Notes under the pieces: generated by a model
What the model was told of the DNA's origin: nothing
What the model saw: the letters and a program-made list of their open reading frames with translations, nothing else
The model's database searches: none
Program-made: the position numbers and the translations under genes
Shown here: positions 24,432-31,677 of the stretch, one piece after another
Numbering within the stretch: position 1 is the stretch's first letter
How the letters are laid out: each line of letters opens with the position of its first letter
DNA from: Aliarcobacter sp.
Lineage (GTDB): Bacteria; Campylobacterota; Campylobacteria; Campylobacterales; Arcobacteraceae
Direction: 5' to 3'
DNA length: 36,764 bases
NCBI GenBank assembly: GCA_028688995.1
Contig: JAQTXB010000020.1
Coordinates: 1-36,764 of the forward strand

Positions 24432-25655
24432 TTAAAAATCCTCTAATTTTAAATTTTTTTCTTCTTTTGTTTTTAAATCTTTAATATAAATAGTTCCATT
24501 TTTTAACTCATTTTCACCAATAAGCGCAACAATATTTGCACCTAGTTTTTCAGCGATTCCAAAATGTTTTCCGAAACTTCTCGGCGCGTATTCTACTAAA
24601 GTTTTTGTTGTTTTTCTCTTTTGATTTGCAACTTTTAACATAGTATTTAAAGAAGCCTCATCTAAAGCACCAATGTATACAATATCTTGATTACATTGTG
24701 GCATCTTAATTAATTCTAATAATCTTTCGATTCCAATTGCAAATCCAATACCACTAGTTGATTTTCCACCTAAGAATTCAACTAATCTATCATATCTTCC
24801 ACCACCTGCTATTGCACTTTGAGCACCAATTTCATTACTTACAAATTCAAATGCTGTTTTGTTGTAGTAATCTAAACCTCTAACTAAATTTGAATCAACT
24901 TCATATTTAATTTCATTAAAATCTAAAATCTCTTTTAATTTTTCAAAATCTGCATCACATGATTCACATAAACTTGTTGTAATTTTTGGAGCATTGTTTA
25001 ATAGTAATTGACATTTTTCATTTTTACAATCTAAAACTCTAATTGGATTTGTTAAAATCCTTCTATTACAGTCTTCACAAAGATTTTCTTTAAAATTTGT
25101 TAAATGTTTAACTAGGTTTTCTTTGTACGGAGGCATACAAACATTACAACCAAGAGAATTTAATTTTAATGTAAATCCAATTCCAAAAAAATTAAGAATT
25201 TCTTTTATCATAATGATAATATTTGCATCTTCAAAAACAGAATCTATACCAAATACTTCACAACCAAATTGGTGAAATTCTCTAAGTCTTCCTTTTTGAG
25301 GTCTTTCATATCTAAACATTGGACCATAATAATACCATTTATAGTTTCCACCAGCACGATCAAGTTTCTTTTCAACAAAGTGTCTTACAACTCCAGCTGT
25401 TCCTTCTGGTCGTAAACAAACGTCATTTTCACCTTTATCAATAAATTGATACATCTCTTTATTTACAATATCAGAGCTTTCTCCAACTGATCTTTTAAAT
25501 AAAGCTGTTTCTTCTAATAAAGGAGTTTCAATGTATGAAAATCCATAGTTTTTAGCAATTTTAGAGGCATTCTCAACAAAATAAGTAAATAAAGCACTTT
25601 CTTCATTTACAATATCTTTCATTCCTCTCAAACTTTGTATATTCTTATTACTCAT
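24432..25655 (-). CDS. hisS: Histidyl-tRNA synthetase
   Basis: HisRS charges tRNA-His. The 407-residue class II synthetase has motif 2 (MFRYERPQKGRLREFHQFGC), the histidine-binding LRPEGTAGVVRHF block, the HisA motif VRGLDYYNKTAFEFV, and motif 3 (GIGFAIGIERLLE), then an anticodon-binding domain in the last 90 residues. The insertion domain contains cysteine pairs (CNVCMPP, CEDCNRR, CKNEKC, CESCDAD), as in many bacterial HisRS. The ATG overlaps the tmk stop by eight bases. Normal length, no anomalies. Confidence 0.97.
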   Translation of the reverse strand: MSNKNIQSLRGMKDIVNEESALFTYFVENASKIAKNYGFSYIETPLLEETALFKRSVGESSDIVNKEMYQFIDKGENDVCLRPEGTAGVVRHFVEKKLDRAGGNYKWYYYGPMFRYERPQKGRLREFHQFGCEVFGIDSVFEDANIIIMIKEILNFFGIGFTLKLNSLGCNVCMPPYKENLVKHLTNFKENLCEDCNRRILTNPIRVLDCKNEKCQLLLNNAPKITTSLCESCDADFEKLKEILDFNEIKYEVDSNLVRGLDYYNKTAFEFVSNEIGAQSAIAGGGRYDRLVEFLGGKSTSGIGFAIGIERLLELIKMPQCNQDIVYIGALDEASLNTMLKVANQKRKTTKTLVEYAPRSFGKHFGIAEKLGANIVALIGENELKNGTIYIKDLKTKEEKNLKLEDF

Positions 25656-26214
25656 TTATAAAATCCTCAATTCTTTTTTCTATTTCATTTATACTTAAAT
25701 CAGCATCAATAAAGATATGATTTATATTTAATCTTTTGATAGTCTCTTTCATTCTATTTTGAATATTTATTAAATAATCAATTCCCCTTGATTCTATAGA
25801 ATCATTCTCTTTTTGAGATAATCTATATTTTAATTCGGTAGGTGTTAATTCAAGTAAAACTACATGGCTTGGTAAAGTATTATTTGTAGCAATTAGATTT
25901 AAATTAATCAACTCATCAATACTTAAAGTTGATGCGTAAGCAATCCCCGAAATCATCGACCTATCAGAGATTATTGTATTATTCTTATACTTCTTTATAA
26001 CTTCTTCAATATGTTCAGCTCTATCAGCCATAAAAAGAAACATTTCTGCAATTTTTGATTTTGCTTCACCATCAAGTGCCATAGTTCTTAACTTGATACC
26101 AAGTGGAGTTCCACCTGGTTCTTTTGTGAAAATGGCATTTGGTAATTTCTTTTTTAAAAGCTCTAATTGAGTTGATTTTCCAGCTGTATCTATTCCTTCA
26201 ATTACTACATACAT
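25648..26214 (-). CDS. tmk: Thymidylate kinase
   Basis: Tmk phosphorylates dTMP to dTDP. The 188-residue protein has the P-loop in EGIDTAGKSTQ, the dTMP-binding TKEPGGTPLG, the FLFMADRAEH motif and ISDRSMISGIAY, and a short LID region near SQKENDSIESRG. The length is a little below the usual 200-215, common for this group. Its start overlaps coaD by ten bases and its end overlaps hisS by eight, as part of the operon. The call is strong. Confidence 0.95.
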   Translation of the reverse strand: MYVVIEGIDTAGKSTQLELLKKKLPNAIFTKEPGGTPLGIKLRTMALDGEAKSKIAEMFLFMADRAEHIEEVIKKYKNNTIISDRSMISGIAYASTLSIDELINLNLIATNNTLPSHVVLLELTPTELKYRLSQKENDSIESRGIDYLINIQNRMKETIKRLNINHIFIDADLSINEIEKRIEDFINE

Positions 26215-26690
26215 TTTAAAACTTTTTGGGGAATTAGGTGTTGGAATTTTCCATTAAATCTTATTATTTCTCTTACAATTGTAGAACTTACAAAAGCATT
26301 TTCTAAAGTTGGCATTAGGTATAAAGTTTCAATTTTTTTATTTATTGAAGAGTTTGCATATCCCATTTGTAATTCAAATTCAAAATCAGATACAGCTCTA
26401 AGCCCTCTAATAATTGTATTTATTTTTAAATCAACTGCTAAATCAACAAGTAGAGTATCAAAGCCTAAAACAGAAACACCTTCTATGTCTTCTGTTGCTG
26501 CTCTTGCAAATTCTACTCGTTGTTCATGGCTGAACATGGGTTTTTTTAATTCACTTTTTGCAACAGCAATTACAACTTCATCAAAAATATTTGCTGCACG
26601 TTTTATAATATCTAAATGACCATTTGTAATAGGATCAAAAGTTCCGCTATAAATGGCTTTTCTATATGAATTAATATCAGTATTTGGCAT
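26205..26690 (-). CDS. coaD: Phosphopantetheine adenylyltransferase
   Basis: CoaD makes dephospho-CoA from ATP and 4'-phosphopantetheine, the penultimate step to CoA. It has the nucleotidyltransferase signature YSGTFDPITNGHLDI, the IIRGLRAVSDFEFELQM substrate block, and EN(A)FVSSTIVREI for the second nucleotide motif. The frame could start four codons earlier (ATG at 26702, inside the ubiX end), but the ATG at 26690 has GGGA six bases upstream, while nothing useful precedes 26702; the resulting 161 residues are normal length. It overlaps tmk. The call is strong; the exact start is the only doubt. Confidence 0.95.
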   Translation of the reverse strand: MPNTDINSYRKAIYSGTFDPITNGHLDIIKRAANIFDEVVIAVAKSELKKPMFSHEQRVEFARAATEDIEGVSVLGFDTLLVDLAVDLKINTIIRGLRAVSDFEFELQMGYANSSINKKIETLYLMPTLENAFVSSTIVREIIRFNGKFQHLIPQKVLKCM

Positions 26691-26692
26691 AT

Positions 26693-27247
26693 TTATTCCC
26701 ATCTTTTATATAAATTATTGTCTATTTTTAGTAAATCGAACCATTTACCAATCAAAAAATTTTCCATATCTTCTAAACTTTGTTGAGCACTATAAAAGCC
26801 TAAAATTGGAGGTGCAATTACAACTCCTAGTTTTGATAGTGTCAACATATTTTTTAGAACTATGCTATTTAGTGGCATTTCTCTTGGAGCTAAGATAATA
26901 TCTCTTTTCTCTTTTAACATCACCGTAAAAGCTCTTGTTATTAGTGAATCTGAAATTCCTACAGCACATTTAGCTAAAGTATTCATTGAACAAGGAAGAA
27001 TAATCATTTTATCGACCTTGAATGATCCTGATGCAATACTTGCACCTATGTTAGAATCTTTAAAAATTGTTACATTTGGATAATCTTTGAATATTTCTTT
27101 TGTAGAGGTTTGAGTTTCAAGTTTTAAAGCAGTTTTTGCACTTTTTGAGAATACAACAAAAACTTCAATATCTTTTGGTAATTTTTTTACAAAATTAACA
27201 CCAAGATTTGAGCCACTAGCTCCTGAAATTGCAACAGTTATTTTCAA
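26693..27247 (-). CDS. ubiX: Flavin prenyltransferase UbiX
   Basis: UbiX makes prenylated FMN for UbiD-type decarboxylases, used in quinone synthesis. The 184-residue flavoprotein has the FMN-binding AISGASGSNLGVNF at the start, PCSMNTLAKCAVGISDSLI with the conserved Ser/Thr-Asn region, APREMPLNSIVLKNM, and GVVIAPPILGFYS. It starts at a TTG with AAAGG nearby and is the first gene of the seven-gene operon. The 211-base divergent gap upstream must hold its promoter, but no clear -10/-35 was found. A co-located ubiD was not seen. The call is strong. Confidence 0.94.
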   Translation of the reverse strand: MKITVAISGASGSNLGVNFVKKLPKDIEVFVVFSKSAKTALKLETQTSTKEIFKDYPNVTIFKDSNIGASIASGSFKVDKMIILPCSMNTLAKCAVGISDSLITRAFTVMLKEKRDIILAPREMPLNSIVLKNMLTLSKLGVVIAPPILGFYSAQQSLEDMENFLIGKWFDLLKIDNNLYKRWE

Positions 27248-27401
27248 GAAAAACCTTTAGTTTTAATATATGTAAAATGATAATAGCAAAAAAAAACTTT
27301 TAATTCAATTACCTGATAATAAGGGCTTTTTATAGTAAATTATAAGTTTCAATTAATATTTAAAATGATAACATATTGTATAAATAATATATATAATAAA
27401 T

Positions 27402-27416
27402 TAAACATTATGTTTA
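27402..27416. promoter_or_regulatory. Palindrome upstream of the recombinase-like gene
   Basis: TAAACATTATGTTTA is a perfect palindrome with 7-base arms around one T. It lies about 42 bases before the start codon and 17 before a TATACT -10 (27433-27438), where an operator would block or help RNA polymerase. Function is inferred from position. Confidence 0.4.
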
Positions 27417-27432
27417 TTTTAATATTATTTAA

Positions 27433-27438
27433 TATACT
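27433..27438 (+). promoter_or_regulatory. Putative -10 of the recombinase-like gene
   Basis: TATACT lies 20 bases ahead of the ATG, in a very A/T-rich stretch where chance matches are common. Confidence 0.3.
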
Positions 27439-27458
27439 TAATGTAAAAGGATTTAAAT

Positions 27459-28085
27459 ATGTCAAAAATTTTTACTTATATTAGAAACAATGAAAATAAT
27501 CAGAAATATACATTAGAGCAAAAAGCTTCAGTTGAGAATTATTTAAAGAAAAATAATATCACAAATTTTAAAAATATAGAAATAAATATAAACACACCAA
27601 GTGAAGAAAAAAACATATTAGAACTTCTAAAAAATTGTGAAATGAACTCAACAATAATTGTTTCAAATTTAAATGTTTTTGGTCGAACTATAGAAACTAT
27701 TTTAGAAATAGTGAGATTTTTATTATCTAATAAAATTAGAATTATTATAATCGAAGAAAATTTAGATTTAATAGATGATAAAGATATGTTAACTCAAATG
27801 ATTTTAGGTGTTATCTCAATGACTATTGGTTTAGAAAAAGAGTTAATGAGTTTAAGAACAAAAGAGGCATTAACTGCAAAAAAATTAAATGGTATGTCTT
27901 TAGGTAAACCAAAAGGTACTATTCAAAAATCTAAGTTTGATTTACAAAGAGATAAAATTGAAGAACTCTTAGGTGTTGGATTAAGTGTTCGAAAAATTTC
28001 AAAACTTTTAGGTTACAACAATCACATAGGATTAAATAACTATGTTAAAAAAAGAAAGATAAAAATAAATCTAAAACAAGCATAA
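27459..28085 (+). CDS. Serine-recombinase homologue lacking the catalytic serine
   Basis: This 208-residue protein aligns by eye with the resolvase/invertase family. The N-terminal KIFTYIRNNENNQ matches the family's YxRVS, so the nucleophilic serine is Asn11. Further on, LNVFGRT (71-77) corresponds to LDRLGRS, so the Asp and first Arg of the active site are Asn72 and Val73; only Arg76 remains. The rest is preserved: a long helix (MILGVISMTIGLEKELMSLR), TKEALTAKKLNGMSLGKPKG (the family's arm motif), and a C-terminal helix-turn-helix (about 168-200; GLSVRKISKLLGYN). No catalysis is expected, but DNA binding is. It has its own leader with a palindrome, and rplI follows in 77 bases. No terminal repeats or transposon genes are nearby. 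Most likely a transcription factor or DNA-binding structural protein derived from a recombinase. Confidence 0.8.
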   Translation: MSKIFTYIRNNENNQKYTLEQKASVENYLKKNNITNFKNIEININTPSEEKNILELLKNCEMNSTIIVSNLNVFGRTIETILEIVRFLLSNKIRIIIIEENLDLIDDKDMLTQMILGVISMTIGLEKELMSLRTKEALTAKKLNGMSLGKPKGTIQKSKFDLQRDKIEELLGVGLSVRKISKLLGYNNHIGLNNYVKKRKIKINLKQA

Positions 28086-28162
28086 AATATTTGATTTTTC
28101 TCTTTATAAGGGTTTAAAAAAAATATAGTAAAATAAAATTAATTAAATAGAATGGAGTTATT

Positions 28163-28609
28163 GTGAAAGTATTATTAATTAAAGATGTAAAAACTTTAGG
28201 AAAAGCAGGTGAATTAAAAGAAGTAGCTGATGGGTATGGAAAAAACTTTTTAATTGGTAAAGGTTTAGCTTTACATGCAACTACTGAAGTATTAAATAGA
28301 TACAAAGCAGAACAAAAAAAATTAGCAGAAAATGAAGCAAAAGAGATTGCTGAAGCAAAAGTACTAGCAGAAAAATTAAATGCAACTAAACTTACTATAA
28401 AACATAAAATTGGTGCTAATGGACATTTAATAGGTTCTGTTACAAATAAAGAAATTGCTGAATCATTAGAACAACAATTTTCAATTATTATTGATAAAAA
28501 AAATATATCTGTAGAGAAAAAATTCAAATCAGTTGGAATCTACGAAGTTGATTGTAAATTAGGTCATTCAATTCATGCAACTTTAAAAGTTGACATAATC
28601 GGAGAATAA
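28163..28609 (+). CDS. rplI: Ribosomal protein L9
   Basis: This 148-residue L9 binds 23S rRNA domain V and helps maintain the reading frame. The N-terminal domain ([20 protein letters not shown], then [16 protein letters not shown]) is followed by the long connecting helix (rich in Ala, Glu and Lys) and the C-terminal domain ([20 protein letters not shown]). Translation starts at a GTG with ATGGAG upstream. hslV follows by four bases, so L9 and the protease are in one transcript. An A/T-rich stretch 20-80 bases upstream offers several weak -10 matches. Confidence 0.96.
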   Translation: MKVLLIKDVKTLGKAGELKEVADGYGKNFLIGKGLALHATTEVLNRYKAEQKKLAENEAKEIAEAKVLAEKLNATKLTIKHKIGANGHLIGSVTNKEIAESLEQQFSIIIDKKNISVEKKFKSVGIYEVDCKLGHSIHATLKVDIIGE

Positions 28610-28613
28610 TTAA

Positions 28614-29150
28614 ATGTTTGATGCTACAACCATACTTGCATATAGAGGTGCTAATAAAGCAGTAATTGGAGGTGACGGTCAAGTTACTTTTGGAAATACT
28701 GTTTTAAAAGGAAATGCAACAAAAATAAGAACACTTTATAAAGACCAAATTCTTGCAGGATTTGCAGGAAGTACAGCGGATGCTTTTAACCTTTTTGATA
28801 TGTTTGAAGAACATTTAAATGCTTGTAAGGGTGATTTATTAAAATCAGTAATTGCCTTTTCTAAAGAGTGGAGAAAAGATAAAGTTCTAAGAAGATTAGA
28901 AGCTATGATGATAGTTTTAAATAAAGAGAAAATTTTTATATTAAGTGGAACAGGAGATGTTGTAGAACCAGAAGATGGCGCAATTGCATCTATTGGAAGT
29001 GGTGGAAATTTTGCCATTTCAGCTGCCCGAGCTTTAGCAAAACATTCAACTTTAGATGAAGAGCAAATTGTTCGAGAATCTTTAATGATTGCAGGTGAAC
29101 TTTGTATTTACACTAATCAAAATATTAAAATATTAAAAATAGAGGATTAA
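28614..29150 (+). CDS. hslV: HslV, peptidase subunit of the HslUV protease
   Basis: HslV forms a double hexameric chamber with HslU as its ATPase. The 178-residue protein matches the proteasome-beta-like family: [49 protein letters not shown]. The catalytic threonine is not next to Met: the protein starts [10 protein letters not shown], so Thr5 must be exposed by removal of four residues. Homologues in this lineage share that short leader, whereas E. coli starts MTT. It lies 4 bases after rplI and 7 before hslU. The call is certain; the leader processing is inferred. Confidence 0.97.
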   Translation: MFDATTILAYRGANKAVIGGDGQVTFGNTVLKGNATKIRTLYKDQILAGFAGSTADAFNLFDMFEEHLNACKGDLLKSVIAFSKEWRKDKVLRRLEAMMIVLNKEKIFILSGTGDVVEPEDGAIASIGSGGNFAISAARALAKHSTLDEEQIVRESLMIAGELCIYTNQNIKILKIED

Positions 29151-29157
29151 CCCAACT

Positions 29158-30486
29158 ATGGATATGACACCAAAACAAATAGTTGCATATTTAGATGATT
29201 ATATTATAGGTCAGAGTAATGCAAAAAAAACAATTGCCTTAGCTCTTAGAAACAGATATAGAAGAATGAAAGTAGATCCAGTTTTTCAAGAAGAAATAAT
29301 GCCAAAAAATATTTTGATGATAGGAAATACTGGAGTTGGTAAAACAGAAATTGCAAGACGACTTGCAAAAATGATGGGATTACCATTTGTAAAAGTTGAA
29401 GCTAGTAAATATACTGAAGTTGGATTTGTAGGTCGAGATGTTGAATCTATGATTAGAGATTTAGTTTATGAGGGTATAAATTTAGTTACACGTGAGTTTG
29501 AAGATAAAATCAAAGATAAAATTGATGAAGAAGTAAATAGAAGAATAATTGAAAAATTAGTTCCTCCACTTCCTGAAACTGCCAGTGAAAGTGCAAAAGA
29601 ATCATTTATTAAAACATATAATACTATGGAGAAAAAACTTCTTGATGGTTCTTTAGATGATAAAAAAATTGAAATTGATATTCCTAAAAAAACTCATATT
29701 GAGATTTTAGATTCATCTATGCCTTTTGATATGAGTTCTATGCAAGAAAGCCTTAATAAAATGTTAGGTGGACTTAATAAAGAGACAATTAAAAAAGAAG
29801 TATTTATTAAAGATGCTAAAGTTTTATTAAGAGGATTAGCAAGTGAAGGTTTATTAGACCAAGAAGCTATAAAAATTGAAGCTCTTAAAAGATGTGAAAA
29901 TGGTGGAATTATTTTCTTAGATGAAATTGATAAAATTGCCTCGGGAAAAAAAGCTCAAGGTCAAGATCCATCAAAAGAGGGAGTTCAAAGGGATTTACTT
30001 CCAATAGTTGAAGGAAGTAGTGTTCAAACAAAATTTGGACAAATAAAAACTGATCATATTTTATTTATAGCAGCTGGTGCTTTTCATGTTTCAAAACCAA
30101 GTGATTTAATACCTGAACTTCAAGGAAGATTTCCTTTAAGAGTAGAATTAGAATCTCTTGATGAAGAGGCTTTATATAAAATATTAACAAATACAAAAAA
30201 TTCTCTGTTAAGACAATACAAAGCACTTTTAGCTGTTGAAGATGTTGAACTAGAGTTTGATGATGAAGCAATAAGAGCATTTGCAAAATATTCAGTTACA
30301 GCAAATGAAAAAACAGAAGATATAGGTGCACGAAGACTTCATACAGTGATTGAAAAAGTGATTGAAGATATATCTTTTGAAGCAGATGAAAAAAAAGGTG
30401 AAAAGATAATAGTAACTAAAGAATTAGTTGCTTCAAAGCTAGATGATATTGTTGATAATATTGATACAGCAAGGTATATATTGTAA
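29158..30486 (+). CDS. hslU: HslU, ATPase subunit of the HslUV protease
   Basis: HslU is the AAA+ unfoldase of the HslUV complex. The 442-residue protein has the start PKQIVAYLDDYIIGQ, Walker A in GNTGVGKTEI, the pore motif region VGFVGRDVESMIRDL, an I-domain rich in charged helices (about 110-220), Walker B IIFLDEIDKIA, sensor and box VII in GRFPLRVEL, and the C-terminal DTARYIL tail that docks into HslV. It directly follows hslV. Normal length, no anomalies. Confidence 0.97.
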   Translation: MDMTPKQIVAYLDDYIIGQSNAKKTIALALRNRYRRMKVDPVFQEEIMPKNILMIGNTGVGKTEIARRLAKMMGLPFVKVEASKYTEVGFVGRDVESMIRDLVYEGINLVTREFEDKIKDKIDEEVNRRIIEKLVPPLPETASESAKESFIKTYNTMEKKLLDGSLDDKKIEIDIPKKTHIEILDSSMPFDMSSMQESLNKMLGGLNKETIKKEVFIKDAKVLLRGLASEGLLDQEAIKIEALKRCENGGIIFLDEIDKIASGKKAQGQDPSKEGVQRDLLPIVEGSSVQTKFGQIKTDHILFIAAGAFHVSKPSDLIPELQGRFPLRVELESLDEEALYKILTNTKNSLLRQYKALLAVEDVELEFDDEAIRAFAKYSVTANEKTEDIGARRLHTVIEKVIEDISFEADEKKGEKIIVTKELVASKLDDIVDNIDTARYIL

Positions 30487-30509
30487 GTTATATAAATTAA
30501 TAACTTTTT
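30485..30509 (+). terminator. Weak hairpin after hslU
   Basis: AAGTTAT/ATAACTT pair over 7 bp around a short loop, followed by TTT. The stem overlaps the stop codon. A TAGAAT -10 follows at 30513, so a new transcript may begin here. Confidence 0.35.
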
Positions 30510-30512
30510 AGC

Positions 30513-30518
30513 TAGAAT
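30513..30518 (+). promoter_or_regulatory. Putative -10 of the 30548 gene and tatD
   Basis: TAGAAT leaves a leader of about 23 nt before the ATG at 30548, which has CGGAG as ribosome binding site. No clear -35. Confidence 0.3.
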
Positions 30519-30547
30519 AATTTTATTAAAAAACACGGAGTAATAGT

Positions 30548-30856
30548 ATGAATATTGTAACATTTTGTCAAGTAGATGAGTCTTTATTTAATCCAGAGTT
30601 TAAAGTTGAGTATTTTCATACAACAGGTGAAGCTACAGATGCTGATATTGTGATTATTGATATAGATTCAATTTTTGAATTTGAAGAAAATAAAACAAAA
30701 GTTTGTAAAGAGAAGTTTGTTTCAATTGCTATTATTGATGATGATAGTGATTATGAAGCTTTTAAAAATTTTGGTATAGATGCATGGATTAGACATGCAG
30801 ATATTTCTCAAATAAATAATATTATAAATTTAGTAAATAAAAGGTTATTATCATAA
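30548..30856 (+). CDS. Small receiver-like protein of unknown function
   Basis: This 102-residue soluble protein is acidic and small. Its pattern resembles a shortened two-component receiver: a strand with the phospho-acceptor-like VIIDIDSI, a later strand SIAIIDDDSDYEAF, then FGIDAWIRHADISQINNIIN, comparable to the GADDYLxKPF end of receivers. The acidic pair expected near the first strand is missing (CQVDESLF instead), and the conserved Lys is Arg, so phosphorylation is doubtful. It has CGGAG before its ATG. Its end overlaps tatD by a few bases, so the two are translationally coupled. No family was recognised; receiver-like fold is an inference from strand order. Confidence 0.55.
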   Translation: MNIVTFCQVDESLFNPEFKVEYFHTTGEATDADIVIIDIDSIFEFEENKTKVCKEKFVSIAIIDDDSDYEAFKNFGIDAWIRHADISQINNIINLVNKRLLS

Positions 30857-31641
30857 TTATTGATACACATTGTCACTTAGACAACAAACAATATTACGAA
30901 GATATTGATAAAGTTATTCAAAATGCTTTAAATCATAATGTAAAAGGTTTTTTAATTCCTGGGGCAGATTTTGATGATTTACCACAAGCTATAAAATTGG
31001 CTGAAAAATATGATGAAGTCTATTTTGCAGTTGGAATTCATCCTTATGATATAGATAAATTCGATGAAGCAACTATGGAAAAATATGTAAACCATCCAAA
31101 ATGCATTGCTATTGGTGAATGTGGTTTAGATTATTTTAGACTCCCTGAAGATGAAATTGAAAAACAAGAAAATATAAAAAAACAAAAAGAGGTTTTTATA
31201 GCGCAGATTGAATTTGCAAAAAAAGTTAAAAAACCTTTGATTGTGCATATTCGAGAAGCTTCAAATGATTCAAGACAAATCTTAATTGATTATAATGCAA
31301 AAGAAGTAGGTGGTGTTTTACATTGTTTTAATGCGAGTGAACATTTACTTCCTTTAGCTGAGCATAATTTTTATTTTGGAATAGGTGGAGTATTAACTTT
31401 TAAAAATGCAAAAAAATTAGTTGATATTCTTCCAAAAATTCCAAAAGAAAAATTATTAATAGAAACTGATGCTCCTTATCTTACTCCACATCCTCATAGA
31501 GGTGAAAGAAATGAGCCTTTTTATACAGTTTTTGTAGCCCAAAAAATGGCAGAACTTCTTCAATTAAATGAAGATGAAATACAAAGATTAACTACAAATA
31601 ATTCTAAAAGATTGTTTAAAGAGTTTTCTAGCCTTTCTTAG
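30853..31641 (+). CDS. tatD: TatD-family metal-dependent hydrolase with apparent ATA start
   Basis: TatD proteins are TIM-barrel metallohydrolases with DNase activity in some members. The 262-residue protein has the metal site IDTHCHLD at the N-terminus, VGIHPYDID, the second site IAIGECGLDYFR, LIVHIREAS, LHCFNAS, and ETDAPYLTPHPHRG. No ATG, GTG or TTG exists between the upstream stop (30838-30840) and an internal ATG at 30997, which would remove the metal-binding HxH motif. The natural start matches ATA at 30853 (then ATT ATT GAT, giving xIIDTHCHLD), with AAAAGG eight bases before it, overlapping the upstream gene. Either a rare ATA start is used or a G-to-A change has occurred. The family is certain; the start is the unusual point. 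Confidence 0.88.
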   Translation: MIIDTHCHLDNKQYYEDIDKVIQNALNHNVKGFLIPGADFDDLPQAIKLAEKYDEVYFAVGIHPYDIDKFDEATMEKYVNHPKCIAIGECGLDYFRLPEDEIEKQENIKKQKEVFIAQIEFAKKVKKPLIVHIREASNDSRQILIDYNAKEVGGVLHCFNASEHLLPLAEHNFYFGIGGVLTFKNAKKLVDILPKIPKEKLLIETDAPYLTPHPHRGERNEPFYTVFVAQKMAELLQLNEDEIQRLTTNNSKRLFKEFSSLS

Positions 31642-31642
31642 A

Positions 31643-31648
31643 TATAAT
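31643..31648 (+). promoter_or_regulatory. Putative -10 of the envelope-gene operon
   Basis: TATAAT lies 29 bases before the TTG start of the lytic transglycosylase gene, just past the tatD stop. No good -35. Confidence 0.45.
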
Positions 31649-31677
31649 CTAGTATATATCAAGAAGATGGAGATTTT

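Noticed and set aside
27459..28085. Active site-specific recombinase of a mobile element
   Set aside because: The catalytic serine is replaced, and no inverted or direct repeats, attachment sites or transposase genes were seen nearby.
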